The notes below the pieces were generated by a model. That model worked only from the letters and a program-made list of their open reading frames with translations, was not told the origin of the DNA and searched no databases. DNA of 64,000 nucleotides, taken from positions 62,001 to 126,000 of the forward strand of contig JOEL01000031.1 in NCBI GenBank assembly GCA_000720995.1, written 5' to 3'. Both the position numbers and the translations under genes were made by a program. This document shows, piece after piece, positions 8,642-17,600 of the stretch (its first letter is position 1; the number at the start of each line of letters is the position of its first letter). This stretch comes from Streptomyces celluloflavus (lineage in GTDB: Bacteria; Actinomycetota; Actinomycetes; Streptomycetales; Streptomycetaceae).

Positions 8642-9915
8642 CGGAAGGCAAGGAGACCGCGGCCAAGGCGGTCGGGGCGGCGGCCGACGCGGCCGGCAAC
8701 TGGTCCAGGGCCGGGCGGCACGCGGGCATCGCCGGCGCGGCGATCGGCGTGGTGGCGGCGGGCGCCGCGGCCGGGGTGGCGCTGGAGCGGATGACGGTCG
8801 GCCGCGGGATGCGCCGCCGGGCCCGGCTGGCGCTGGACGCGGCGGGCCCGTACGGCACGCTGCGCGGCACCCCCGGCACGGTGATCGCGGAGGATGGCAC
8901 CGCGCTGTACTACGAGGTCGACGAGGCGGGCGGCGCGGCGGGCCACGCGTCGGCCGAGGCGCCGAAGAAGCGGTCCGGCGGCTCCGGGACGGCGGGCCAG
9001 GGCGCCTACCGCAAGCGGCTGCGGGCGGCGCTCGGGCGGCGCTCCCCGGAGCTCACCGTGGTCTTCAGCCACGGCTACTGCCTGAGCCAGGACGCCTGGC
9101 ACTTCCAGCGCGCCGCGCTGCGCGGCACGGTGCGCACCGTCCACTGGGACCAGCGCAGCCACGGCCGCTCGGCCCGCGGGCTCGCCCAGCTCGACGGCTC
9201 CGAGCCGGTCACCATCGACCTGCTGGGCCGGGATCTGAAGGCGGTGCTGGACGCCGCCGCGCCCGAGGGACCGATCGTGCTGGTCGGGCACTCCATGGGC
9301 GGGATGACGGTGATGGCGCTGGCCGACCAGTTCCCCGAGTACGTCGCGGAACGGGTGGCCGGGGTGGCCCTCATCGGCACCTCCGCGGGCCGGCTCAGCG
9401 AGGTCGCCTTCGGGCTGCCGGCGCTGGGCGTCAAGGCGTTCCACCGGCTGGCGCCGGGCGTGCTCAAGGCGCTGGGCGCGCAGAGCGAGATGGTCGAGCG
9501 GGGGCGGCGGGCCACCGCCGACCTGTTCGCGGGGATCGTCAAGCGCTATTCGTTCGGTACGCCCGAGGACGTGGATCCGGGCGTCGCCCGGTTCGGTGAG
9601 CGGCTGATCGAGGCGACCCCCATCGATGTGGTCGCCGAGTTCTACCCGGCCTTCGCGGAGCACGACAAGACCGAGGCGCTGGTGGCGTACGACCGGGTGC
9701 CCGCGCTGGTGCTCGCGGGGGAGAAGGACCTGATCACCCCGGCCGACCACAGCCGGGCCATCGCCGAGCTGCTGCCCACGGCCGAGCTGGTGTGCCTGCC
9801 CGGCGCCGGGCATCTGGTGATGCTGGAGCGCCCCGACGAGGTCAACGAGCAACTGGTGTCGCTGGTGGAGCGGGCGTGCGCGACGGCGCGCAGCTCCCGC
9901 TCCGCGCGGGCCTGA
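8638..9915 (+). CDS. alpha/beta hydrolase, membrane-anchored or secreted-like
   Basis: The 425-residue protein has an N-terminal Ala-rich hydrophobic segment ('GIAGAAIGVVAAGAAAGVAL'), probably an anchor, followed by an alpha/beta hydrolase fold. The nucleophile elbow 'VGHSMGGMTV' puts Ser at residue 219, 'LAGEKDLITPADHS' carries the acid and 'PGAGHLVMLERP' the His, so the triad looks complete. The substrate is unknown. The gene is conserved between alr and tsaE in Streptomyces and translationally coupled to alr. Confidence 0.88.
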   Translation: MTEGKETAAKAVGAAADAAGNWSRAGRHAGIAGAAIGVVAAGAAAGVALERMTVGRGMRRRARLALDAAGPYGTLRGTPGTVIAEDGTALYYEVDEAGGAAGHASAEAPKKRSGGSGTAGQGAYRKRLRAALGRRSPELTVVFSHGYCLSQDAWHFQRAALRGTVRTVHWDQRSHGRSARGLAQLDGSEPVTIDLLGRDLKAVLDAAAPEGPIVLVGHSMGGMTVMALADQFPEYVAERVAGVALIGTSAGRLSEVAFGLPALGVKAFHRLAPGVLKALGAQSEMVERGRRATADLFAGIVKRYSFGTPEDVDPGVARFGERLIEATPIDVVAEFYPAFAEHDKTEALVAYDRVPALVLAGEKDLITPADHSRAIAELLPTAELVCLPGAGHLVMLERPDEVNEQLVSLVERACATARSSRSARA

Positions 9916-10033
9916 ACGAGGGACCCGAGAGGCCCGGACGGAACCCCGGGCGGCCCGGCCGGGGCGCCGGTCCGGGCCGTCGGCCGGACGCGGGCCCGGC
10001 ACGGCCGGCCGCCGGGCCCGTACCATTTGCGGC

Positions 10034-10570
10034 ATGAGCACCACTGCCGCGACCACCCACGTCACGATCAAGTCCCCCGACCAGATGCAGGAGTTGGGCC
10101 GCAGACTGGCCGCGCTGCTGCGCCCCGGTGACCTGGTGCTGCTCACCGGCGAGCTGGGCGCGGGCAAGACGACGCTGACCCGCGGCCTCGGCGAGGGCCT
10201 GGGCGTGCGCGGCGCGGTGACCTCCCCGACCTTCGTGATCGCCCGGGTGCACCCCTCGCTGACCGGCGGTCCGGCGCTGGTGCACGTGGACGCGTACCGG
10301 CTCGGCGGCGGTCTGGACGAGATGGAGGACCTGGACCTGGACGTCTCGCTGCCCGAGTCGGTGGTGGTCGTGGAGTGGGGCGACGGCAAGGTCGAGGAGC
10401 TGTCCGAGGACCGGCTGCACGTCGTCATCGCGCGGGCGGTGGGCGCGGACGCCCCGGGCGGTCTGGCCGACGCCCTGGAGAGCGACGCGGACGACGTACG
10501 CGAGGTGACGGTCACCGGCATCGGCGCGCGCTGGGCCGACGCCGGTCTGCCCGCCCTCGCACCCCGCTGA
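10034..10570 (+). CDS. tsaE: tRNA (adenosine(37)-N6)-threonylcarbamoyltransferase complex ATPase subunit
   Basis: TsaE is the P-loop ATPase that works with TsaB and TsaD to form t6A37 in ANN-decoding tRNAs. The 178-residue protein has a Walker A 'GELGAGKTTLTRGLG', then 'VTSPTFVIARVH' and 'LVHVDAYRLGG', and a Walker B-like 'VVVEWGDG'. The partners tsaB and tsaD lie 12-14 kb downstream instead of close by, because foreign DNA occupies the gap. Confidence 0.95.
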   Translation: MSTTAATTHVTIKSPDQMQELGRRLAALLRPGDLVLLTGELGAGKTTLTRGLGEGLGVRGAVTSPTFVIARVHPSLTGGPALVHVDAYRLGGGLDEMEDLDLDVSLPESVVVVEWGDGKVEELSEDRLHVVIARAVGADAPGGLADALESDADDVREVTVTGIGARWADAGLPALAPR

Positions 10571-11293
10571 CCGCGCCGTACCCCGCCCGGCCGGGGGCCG
10601 GTGGTGCCGGACCGCGCCAGAGATTTCAGTGCCCGAGGCTCTGACCTGGGCATTGAAATCTTTCGTGAAGTGACTTACGTCACATTCGCCGCACGAAAAG
10701 TTTCACTACCCGCACGGACCCGGCGGGGGTCCGAGGGGCTGTTCACCCAGTGTGATCGAGGACGGCAAGTGAGGGGTGCCCAGGAAGACGCGGGCCGTCG
10801 CCTGGGGCCATGGCGAGACTCTCTGCGGCGTAGGTTCATTGGTCACCTGATGATCTGGCCGTCGCGGGTGCGTACTGCGGGGACCGCGATTCTCATCGAC
10901 CGTACGATTCGCTCCAGCCGGTCCGTGGTGCCCTGGGGTGGGCGCTTGCGCCACGCTTGGTGCAGCGGTAGCGCTTGGGCAGGTAGCGGCCGGGAGGCGA
11001 AGTCGATGATCTCGCGGGCGGTGGACCACGGGTTGCTGCTGAAAACGATCTCTCAGCGCATCGCCACGTTCCGTTTAGCGTCAGATGCACTCAGCTATTC
11101 AGCTGAACGGCATCAGGACCCGGCCTACGGATCGCAATCTCAACCGGAGTCCCTGCCGACGACCCCTCGAAGGAGAAGAACGCGATGGGCCCCGCCCCCC
11201 CCGTCGGCGGCGACGTAAACCACGGCATGCCCGACCGCGTGCCAAGGCGTGGAAGTGACCGTGCACGTCCTGCCTTGAGAGCTGTCTGCGAAT
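10571..11293. other. left edge of island: non-coding DNA with hairpin and coding debris
   Basis: These 723 bases have no intact gene. The first 100 hold the hairpin and 14-bp repeat described separately. On the minus strand between about 10853 and 11057 a stop-bounded frame reads coding-like residues ('EIVFSSNPWSTAREIIDFA' onward to 'VRTRDGQIIR'), apparently the tail of a lost protein that I do not recognise. IS630 begins at the right end. Confidence 0.45.
10621..10661. repeat. inverted repeat hairpin at left island edge
   Basis: AGATTTCAGTGCCC (10621-10634) pairs with GGGCATTGAAATCT (10648-10661) with one G-T mismatch and a 13-nt loop. Immediately overlapping, TGAAATCTTTCGTG (10654-10667) recurs at 21548-21561 on the far side of the island. 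The position, 50 bp after the tsaE stop, also allows a terminator role, but the AT-rich stem ends are atypical of Streptomyces terminators. Confidence 0.7.
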
Positions 11294-11370
11294 CCTGGCT
11301 ATTGAACTTGATTGGGTGATGTCGGGGCGTTGGCCTGAAGGTGTGTGGGTTGGTTCGGTAGCTGTGGGGT

Positions 11371-11910
11371 GTGAGATACGCGCAGGGCGGCGGCTTGACC
11401 GACGCCAAGAGGGCTGCGAGGGAGCGGATCCGGCTGGAGGCAGTCGGTCACTTCGAGGGTGGCACGAAGAACAGAGAGATCGCTGCCGCGCTGCGGGTGA
11501 GTGAGCGGTCGGTGGAACGTTGGCGCCGGCAGTGGCGGGAGCACGGCAGGGAAGGTGTCCGGTCGAAGGGTTCGCCCGGGCGCCCGAGGCTGTCCGGTGA
11601 GCAGATGGCCAGGTTGGAGCGGGAGTTGGAACATGGCCCGCTGGCTCATGGACGGGCGGACCAGCGGTGGACGCTGGCGCGAGTGAAGACGTTGATCGGG
11701 CAGTTGTTCCACGTCAGCTACACCGTGGAGGGGACGTGGCAGCTGCTCAGGCGGCATGGCTGGTCGTGGCAGCAGCCTGCTCGGCGGGCGATCGAACGCG
11801 ACGACGATGCAGTGGATTTGTGGAAGAAGGAGGTGTGGCCGCGGGTAAAAGCACCGCGGCGGCCCGCGGGGCCTGGATCGTCTGCGAGGACGAGGCCAGT
11901 CAGTCGCTGA
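11371..11910 (+). CDS. IS630 transposase, first reading frame (HTH part)
   Basis: The upstream frame supplies the DNA-binding half: two helix-turn-helix segments around 'REIAAALRVSERSVERWRRQ' and 'TLARVKTLIGQLFHVSY', ending in 'RHGWSWQQPARRA' before the switch. The frame runs on to a stop at 11910 with a tail unlike the family. At 11847-11850 an AAAA run followed by GC allows a -1 shift from GTA-AAA-GCA into the frame that encodes the catalytic half; the joined protein would be about 354 residues, the usual IS630 size. GTG 11371 is the likely start. Confidence 0.8.
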   Translation: MRYAQGGGLTDAKRAARERIRLEAVGHFEGGTKNREIAAALRVSERSVERWRRQWREHGREGVRSKGSPGRPRLSGEQMARLERELEHGPLAHGRADQRWTLARVKTLIGQLFHVSYTVEGTWQLLRRHGWSWQQPARRAIERDDDAVDLWKKEVWPRVKAPRRPAGPGSSARTRPVSR

Positions 11911-12434
11911 GGCCGCCACGGGCCAGGACCTGGGGCCGGGTTGGCCGGACGCCGGTGGTCCGGGTGCGGGGCCGGGGTTCCGGACGCGTCTCCATGGCCG
12001 GAATGACGTGCTTCAAGAACGGGGAGCGTTCACGGCTGATCTACAGCTTCCGCGTCCATCGGGGAGGCAAGGGCGAGCCCAAGGGTTTCACCTGGCAGGA
12101 CTACCGCGACCTGAGAGTGCGGGCACACAACCAGCTCAGTGGCCCGATGGTCCTGGTCTGGGACAACCTGCGGACTCATCTGATGTCACAGATGAAGGCT
12201 TTCATCGCCGAAAACGACGGCTGGTTGACGGTGTTCCACTTCCCCGCCTACGCGCCCGATCTCAACCCGCAGGAGGGCATCTGGTCGCTGGTGAAACGCG
12301 CCATCGGCAACCTCGCCGCCGCAAACCTCGACCAGCTGGCCACCGCCGTGAAACGCAGCCTCAAGAAGGTCCAGTACCGCCCACACCTGATCAACGGCTG
12401 CCTCACGGGCACCGGCCTGACCATGGAAACCTGA
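11850..12434 (+). CDS. IS630 transposase, second reading frame (DDE catalytic part)
   Basis: From the slip site onward this frame reads 'GAWIVCEDEASQSLRPP', 'LVWDNLRTH' and 'DLNPQEGIWSLVKRAIGNLA', which carry the D, D and E of the IS630/Tc1-like DDE domain in the right order and spacing. It has no ribosome site or start of its own near the join, so expression by -1 frameshifting from the upstream frame is the natural reading. The catalytic residues are intact, so the element may still be active. Confidence 0.8.
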   Translation, partial: STAAARGAWIVCEDEASQSLRPPRARTWGRVGRTPVVRVRGRGSGRVSMAGMTCFKNGERSRLIYSFRVHRGGKGEPKGFTWQDYRDLRVRAHNQLSGPMVLVWDNLRTHLMSQMKAFIAENDGWLTVFHFPAYAPDLNPQEGIWSLVKRAIGNLAAANLDQLATAVKRSLKKVQYRPHLINGCLTGTGLTMET

Positions 12435-12598
12435 TCCCGATCAGACCGACATCACGCATTCAAATTCAGTAGCCAGGCCGATGTTCTGCTGCCTCAGCAG
12501 CACGGATCCTGGCTCAATGAAGTCGTAGCCCTCGCTCTCCTGGGTCTGTACCTGACGCGGCACAGATCCCATGGCGACTCGTGCCAACAGCTCTAAAA

Positions 12599-12635
12599 GT
12601 GGTCTGGGTGCCGCATGATGCGGCACCCAGACCAC
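12599..12635. promoter_or_regulatory. perfect 37-bp palindrome upstream of HTH gene
   Basis: GTGGTCTGGGTGCCGCAT (12599-12616) is followed by a single G and its exact reverse complement (12618-12635). It ends 25 bp before the ATG at 12661. As RNA it would fold into an 18-bp stem; as DNA it could be a large operator. No T-run follows, which argues against a simple terminator. Confidence 0.6.
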
Positions 12636-12660
12636 TCCTTGCTACGCGCCCGGAGCCCAC

Positions 12661-12954
12661 ATGTATCAGGCACGACATCACATCGGAGTGGTCCTGGAGC
12701 AGATCTGCTTGCAGGCACACTTGACGGCTGAAGCAGTAGCTCACCGGAGCGGATTCACTCCTCGCGACGTTGCCGACTTCCTATCCGGCGATCGATTCCA
12801 CAGCAGACTCTTCATTTTGCGTTTTGCGCAGATCAGCAGAACAGAGTCACAACTCCTAGTCAGAGTTTGGGAAGATGAAGATGAAGATGAACGACATCTC
12901 CGGCTGTCCGGCCGTAGAGAGAACTCCTGTAGGACTGCCAGGAGCCCGCAATGA
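12661..12954 (+). CDS. small HTH-like hypothetical protein
   Basis: This 97-residue protein begins 'MYQARHHIGVVLEQICLQAH' and contains 'LTAEAVAHRSGFTPRDVADF', which resembles the turn of a Cro/C1-type helix-turn-helix. An acidic run follows (EDEDEDE). A GGAG site lies 6 nt before the ATG. The composition is less GC-biased than the core genes. The last codons overlap another possible start (ATGA at 12951), suggesting the head of a small operon that has since decayed. Confidence 0.5.
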   Translation: MYQARHHIGVVLEQICLQAHLTAEAVAHRSGFTPRDVADFLSGDRFHSRLFILRFAQISRTESQLLVRVWEDEDEDERHLRLSGRRENSCRTARSPQ

Positions 12955-13160
12955 CCCTTCCCAGACGCCACTACCGTCGCGGTGGTCAGCTTTCGGCTCC
13001 AGCGTGATCCGCCGGACAGGTTCAGGCGGCAGCCGGAGGCAGACCTACGGGAACGCTTGAAAGCCTCCGCAGATGTCATTGCGGCGGTGCCCTTGATAGC
13101 CGAGTTTCCCAAGAAGTGATCGTTATCGACGAGTACGAGGCTGAGGGCTCCCGTGTCCAT
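12951..13160 (+). pseudogene. decayed small coding remnants downstream of HTH gene
   Basis: A stop-free segment from about 12955 to 13119 reads 'DLRERLKASADVIAAVPLIA' and 'EFPKK' before TGA, with a possible GTG start at 12982. It overlaps (GTGA) a frame beginning 'VIVIDEYEAEGSRVH' that stops matching anything at about 13160, where P-type ATPase sequence begins abruptly. I do not recognise the family. The overlapping starts look like an operon cut by a recombination join. Confidence 0.35.
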
Positions 13161-13572
13161 ACAAGATCACCGCCGTCCAGGAACTGGATCAGGCCGGGCG
13201 CAAGGTGCTGGTGGTCGGCGAAAGGTCAACGATGCTCCCGCACTTGCCATCGCCCACACTGGCATCGCCATGGGCCAGGCCGGCTCTGATCTTGCCCTGG
13301 AGACCGCCGACGCCGTCGTGGTCCGTGACGCACCGGCCACCATCCCCGCCGCCGTCGCGCTCTCCCGCCGCGCGCGGCGCCTAGTGGTGCAGAACCTGGT
13401 CATCGCCGCCACCTTCATCACCAGCCCGGTCATCTGGGACCTGGCCAGGACCCTGCCGCTGCCGTTCGGCGTCGCCGGGTGTGAGGGATCCACCATCATC
13501 ATGATCCTGAACGGCCGGCGCCTGATGGCGGATGCCGCATGGCGCTGCGCCCGCAGCGGGAACGGCAAGTGA
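13161..13572 (+). pseudogene. heavy-metal P-type ATPase fragment with frameshift
   Basis: The segment reads 'KITAVQELDQAGRKVLVVGE' and then, one frame over, 'VNDAPALAIAHTGIAMGQAG', 'SDLALETADAVVVRD' and 'LSRRARRLVVQNLVIAA'. This is the end of the P domain and the last membrane helices of a CtpD/ZntA-like pump. The GDGVNDAP motif is broken by loss of one base near 13222. Only about 140 of roughly 650 residues are present, so it is both truncated and frameshifted and cannot function. Confidence 0.85.
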
Positions 13573-13861
13573 GCCACCGCAGCCGCCTGGCCGCCCCCGT
13601 GAGCGTGGGGGCGGCCCGCTGCACGGTCACCACCTGCCGCTGCGGCACGACGGAGATCCCTGGCCTGGACCACGCCAAGCCATCGAACCGTGACCCGTCC
13701 GATCCGGCAGCCAGGTCCTGCTCGCGCAGCGGGGTGAAGTCGACGTCCAGCGACACTTCGGCAATGCCCGCACGTGCCTTACACGCTTTCATCTCGACTA
13801 CCAGCAGATTTCCTTGACAACCCCAGGCAACGCTCGGAGTCATGAATAAGCGTTGGGGGAA
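13573..13861. other. gap with weak coding signals
   Basis: No convincing gene. A minus-strand frame 13499-13843 ('MTPSVAWGCQGNLLVVEMKA' onward) has fairly coding-like codon use over its first two thirds but then runs antisense into the ATPase relic. A plus-strand segment ending near 13847 reads 'VLLAQRGEVDVQRHFGNART'. Either may be the remains of a lost gene. Confidence 0.3.
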
Positions 13862-14539
13862 TTACGTACCGTGGATGTATGCAGTGGGAGCGACCCTGTG
13901 CGCTTCGATGCGGTCGCTGCGAATGAGATGATCCGCTAGTTTTTCCGAGCACGCTACATACGTGGACGACAGGTCCCAGTCACAGGCGACGACCCAGCTG
14001 CGGTCCTCGGGCCACCAGTGCTCCGGCCCGCCGTAGTCTTCGCCGGTATGTCCCCTGACTGCCTCCAGGCTGGAGAGCGAAGACTTCCAAACAAGGGGCT
14101 CTTCGTCGTTGAGGCGCCTGCCGAGTTCATAGCTGAAGAAAACCGCTTGGCCTGGTGCTGTGGAATCCGACAGAATTCTCACCAGTTCCTGGCGAGTATC
14201 TGCGTCAGCTTCCGCCTCAGTGGTTTCCCACTGTTCCCCGACGGGCGGATTCAGTACCTCCTGCCTCAGCAGCCTGCTCGTGAGCTCGCCGTGAAATCGG
14301 ACACAGGCGGCCTCGGCCATCTCTCGCCACGTCCTTCGCAGCCCGGGGGCCTCCTCCAGCCACCACGGGTGGAAGACACGTACATACGCCGGGAACCCCT
14401 CAGGGACAACCTCGGTGACGACATGGTGTCGTGCGTGGATGGAAGGCGTCAGCCGCTCTCGTAGCCAGCTCAGCACCTGCTCGGGGTCCGGTTCAGGCAT
14501 GAACTTGTCAGCCACTTCCTTGTTCTGCATGTTCTCCAT
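13862..14539 (-). CDS. hypothetical protein, candidate immunity protein of the adjacent toxin
   Basis: A 225-residue soluble acidic protein with no signal peptide or membrane segment ('MENMQNKEVADKFMPEPDPE' start; the end reads 'VVACDWDLSSTYVACSEKLA' and 'DHLIRSDRIEAHRVAPTAYI'). The WWPED...VACDWDLSSTYVACS block recurs in my memory of small Streptomyces hypotheticals, but I cannot name the family. It lies immediately downstream of the polymorphic toxin gene on the same strand, where a cytoplasmic immunity protein is expected. Starts at 14539 or 14530 (MQNKE, with GGAG close by) are both possible. The immunity role is inferred from position only. Confidence 0.55.
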   Translation of the reverse strand: MENMQNKEVADKFMPEPDPEQVLSWLRERLTPSIHARHHVVTEVVPEGFPAYVRVFHPWWLEEAPGLRRTWREMAEAACVRFHGELTSRLLRQEVLNPPVGEQWETTEAEADADTRQELVRILSDSTAPGQAVFFSYELGRRLNDEEPLVWKSSLSSLEAVRGHTGEDYGGPEHWWPEDRSWVVACDWDLSSTYVACSEKLADHLIRSDRIEAHRVAPTAYIHGT

Positions 14540-14600
14540 TATCCCGGATGATACCCACGGCAGCGCACTTCGTCTGCTGAGGGGAATCCCGGCAGTATGC

Positions 14601-14635
14601 GGATGCCCCGCTGGAGGATTTCCGGCGGGGCATCC
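14601..14635 (-). terminator. hairpin between toxin and candidate immunity gene
   Basis: GGATGCCCCGC (14601-14611) pairs perfectly with GCGGGGCATCC (14625-14635) across a 13-nt loop. It lies 33 bp beyond the toxin stop and could end or weaken transcription before the candidate immunity gene. Confidence 0.6.
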
Positions 14636-14667
14636 AAGCAAGCTCTCGTGAATATGGTCAGAACCCG

Positions 14668-17600
14668 CTACTCCTGGGGGAGGTGCACCTTGGGGGTCTT
14701 CTTCCCCTTGTTCACGCCGTACGGCCAGATGTTGATCGTCACTCCACCAGACTTCGACTTCGGGCGCCATATGATGACGGTCTTGTCGCTCAACATATAG
14801 CTTTCCATGCCTCCGATATCCGGGATCCGATCACCGTCCTTGGCCCACCGCTCGAAGGCCGTACGCATCTCTTCCGGAGTTTCGATCTCCCTGACGTGCT
14901 TGCTCTTCTCGCTCCGAGGCAGATCCGCGAACTCAGACGCCCACTTGCAGTCCGAGTTGTGGACCAGGACCGAAGCGTTCCCGGCCTTCGTATAGAAGGT
15001 GTGAATGCCGCTGACCGTGAGGTTGTAGACCTTCTGGGGTGCGGTCCACGCCTTGGTCGCTGTGACCCTGACCCAGGTGCCGGACGCGGTGCGGAGCATC
15101 GAGCCCGGCTTGATCTCACCAGCGGCGACCCAGCTTCGCCGGCCCTCCAGCCAGAAAGGGTGGCCCTCGGTCGCGGTGATCTTGCCGAAGGCACCGCCCT
15201 TGTCACCGTCGGTGTCGACGGTCAGCTCGATCAATTGCTTGATGCCGTTGCCGACGATGACGTCGTCAACAGGCCGTGCCTCGGTCCTCCCTGTTGTGGG
15301 ATCGGTGGCTAGGACCCTGTCGCCGACCTTGACGTCCTTGATCTGCTTGGCGGAGCCATCGGCCATCACCACCGGGGTTTCCGGGGTAAAGCTGTTCACC
15401 GGACACGGCGGGGCCCACTTCCGGCCACCGCTGAAGAGCTTCTTGAAGAACTTCGTGAACTTCTTGCCACCCTTGAGGACCTTGCCACCGCTGGCGAAAC
15501 CGCCACCGGGAGCAATACCGATACACGAGGTGACGGCGTCCACGACTTCACCCTCGGCGCCGTACCAGGCGCAGTTGGCTCCGTTGGCCGCGTTGCTGAC
15601 TACGGGGATGCTGGTGCTGCCAGCGGCGTCGAGGAGGAGGTGGCCGCCGTCCTTGGCGACCTGTCCCCAGTCGATCTTGCCTTCGTTGGCGATGAACGCT
15701 TCCCGCACCCGGTTGACTTCGTCGAGCTCCTTCTGACTCTGCTCGTCTTGTCGCCCTTCCTCGGCTTCCTTGGCCTCCAGGTCAAGCTTGATCTGCATGG
15801 CCTCGCTGGCGGCCTTGTCTGCGGCGTCGCTGTCCATGCCCGCCTCGACGGCGGCCTTGCGGGCCTCGTGGTACGCCGTCCATGCCTCGTTGGCTGAATT
15901 GCGGGCCGACTGCGCCGAGTTCGCGGCGAGCGTTGCAGACAATTCGGCCCGCTGTGCTGCCTTCTCGGCATCGGCGGCGGCGGCGCTGGCCTGTCTAGCG
16001 GACTTGGCGGCCTGGCGTGCTGACTCTTCCGCCTTGGTGGCCGAATCCTCGGCCTGCTTCGCGTAGTCCTGGGCCTTCTTGGCGGACTTCTTGGCCTCCT
16101 CGGCGGCCTTGTTGGCCTCGTCGGCGGCCTTCTGCGCACGCAGCCACGCCTCATGCGCCTTGTGGGCGTTCTCCTGGGCCTTGGCCACGATGCCGTCGCC
16201 GGTGGCGATCAGGCTCTGGAGACGGGCGTTGTGGGTGGCAGCGAGGTAGTCCTTGCGCTGAGCGGAGTACTGGCCGACCTCGATGAAGGTGTGCAGCAGT
16301 TCCGGCGGACCCTCCAGGGCGATCTTCGCCGCGGCCTCCACTTCGGGACCGCCGTTGGTCAGCAGCTGGTTGGTGCGGACCCGCTCGTCGATCGCGCGGC
16401 TCTCGTACTGGCCCTTGTTGAGGAATTCCAGGAGCTTTTGCGGGGAGTCGGAGTCCAGCGCGGCGTTGGCGGCCTTCTTCACTCCCGGGGCGGCGTTGGT
16501 AGAGATCTGCGAGATGCGGACGCGGTAGTCGACGACCGCGGCCTTGTGCTGGCCGGTGAGCAGGAACTCGTGGATCTGCTTGGCGTCGCCCTTGAGGGCG
16601 CTCTCCGCTGCTTTCTTCACGGCAGGTGACAGGCCGTCGTCGGCGAGGTTCTCGACCCGGTCGCGCTCGTCCTGCTCGGCGGCCTTCTTCCAGCCGGAGA
16701 CGGCGTAGCGGCGTACGTCGTCGTCCGAGTCGGCCAGTGCCATCTCAGCAGCGGTTTGGCTCCAAGGGCCGCCGGTCTCCAGTACCAGGAGGGCGAACTT
16801 GCGGCCGGCCTGGACGACCTGCTGGGGGTCCGTGCCGGGCTTGGAGGCTTCCTCGACCAGGCGTTTGGCTTCGGCGTCGCGCTCCTTGGCCTTCTTCGCC
16901 TTCTCGGCCTCCTTGGCTTCGTCCTTGTCGTACTCGGCCTTGAGGTCCTTGGCCTCCTCCATGGCGGCCGCGGTCCGGGCGGTGCGGTCCTCGTCCTCGG
17001 ACTTGCGCATCAGCTCGTACGTCTTACGGGCCTGTGCGATCGCGCCGCTGGCCTCGTTGGCAGCCGCCTGGGCGCCCTCGTAGTGTTCCTTGGCCTTGTT
17101 GGCGGCCTGGGTCGATTCACCGGCATGCTTGGCCGCTTCGTCCGCGGCCGCCGCAGCGTTACGCGCATGTTCGGCTGCCGAGTTGGCCTTCTTGCGTGCC
17201 TCGTAGGCGGCACTGGCGGAAGCACGTGCGAGGGCACCCGCCTCGGACGCGGCGCGCTTGGCCTCGCGGGCGTTGCGCTTGGCCTGGTCGGCCGCCGCCC
17301 TGGCTTCGGCCGAGTGCGCCCCGGCTGCATCTGCGAAGTTGCTTGCTTGATATGCCGCGTTGGCCGCCGCCTCCGCGTTGTCACCGGCGCTGGCCGCCGC
17401 GTCCGCCGCATCGCCGGCCTTGGTCGCCGCGATGCCCGCTTGCTCGGACGCTTGGCCAGCATTCTCGGCGCTCTTGGCCGCGTCCCGGGCCTGTTCGGCC
17501 GCCTTGCGTGCCGCGGATGCCTGCGAGGCGTCCGAGACCGCGTTGGCAGCGGCGTTACGGGCCCGGGCGGCGGCGTTGGCCGCACCGGCCGCCGCATTCG

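Larger units (their letters stand above)
11294..12477 (+). mobile_element. IS630-family insertion sequence
   Basis: A 1184-bp element bounded by imperfect 32-bp terminal inverted repeats: CCTGGCTATTGAACTTGATT... at 11294-11325 and the complementary end at 12446-12477. It encodes a two-frame DDE transposase. No TA target duplication is obvious at the ends, so one flank may have been rearranged after insertion. Confidence 0.85.
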
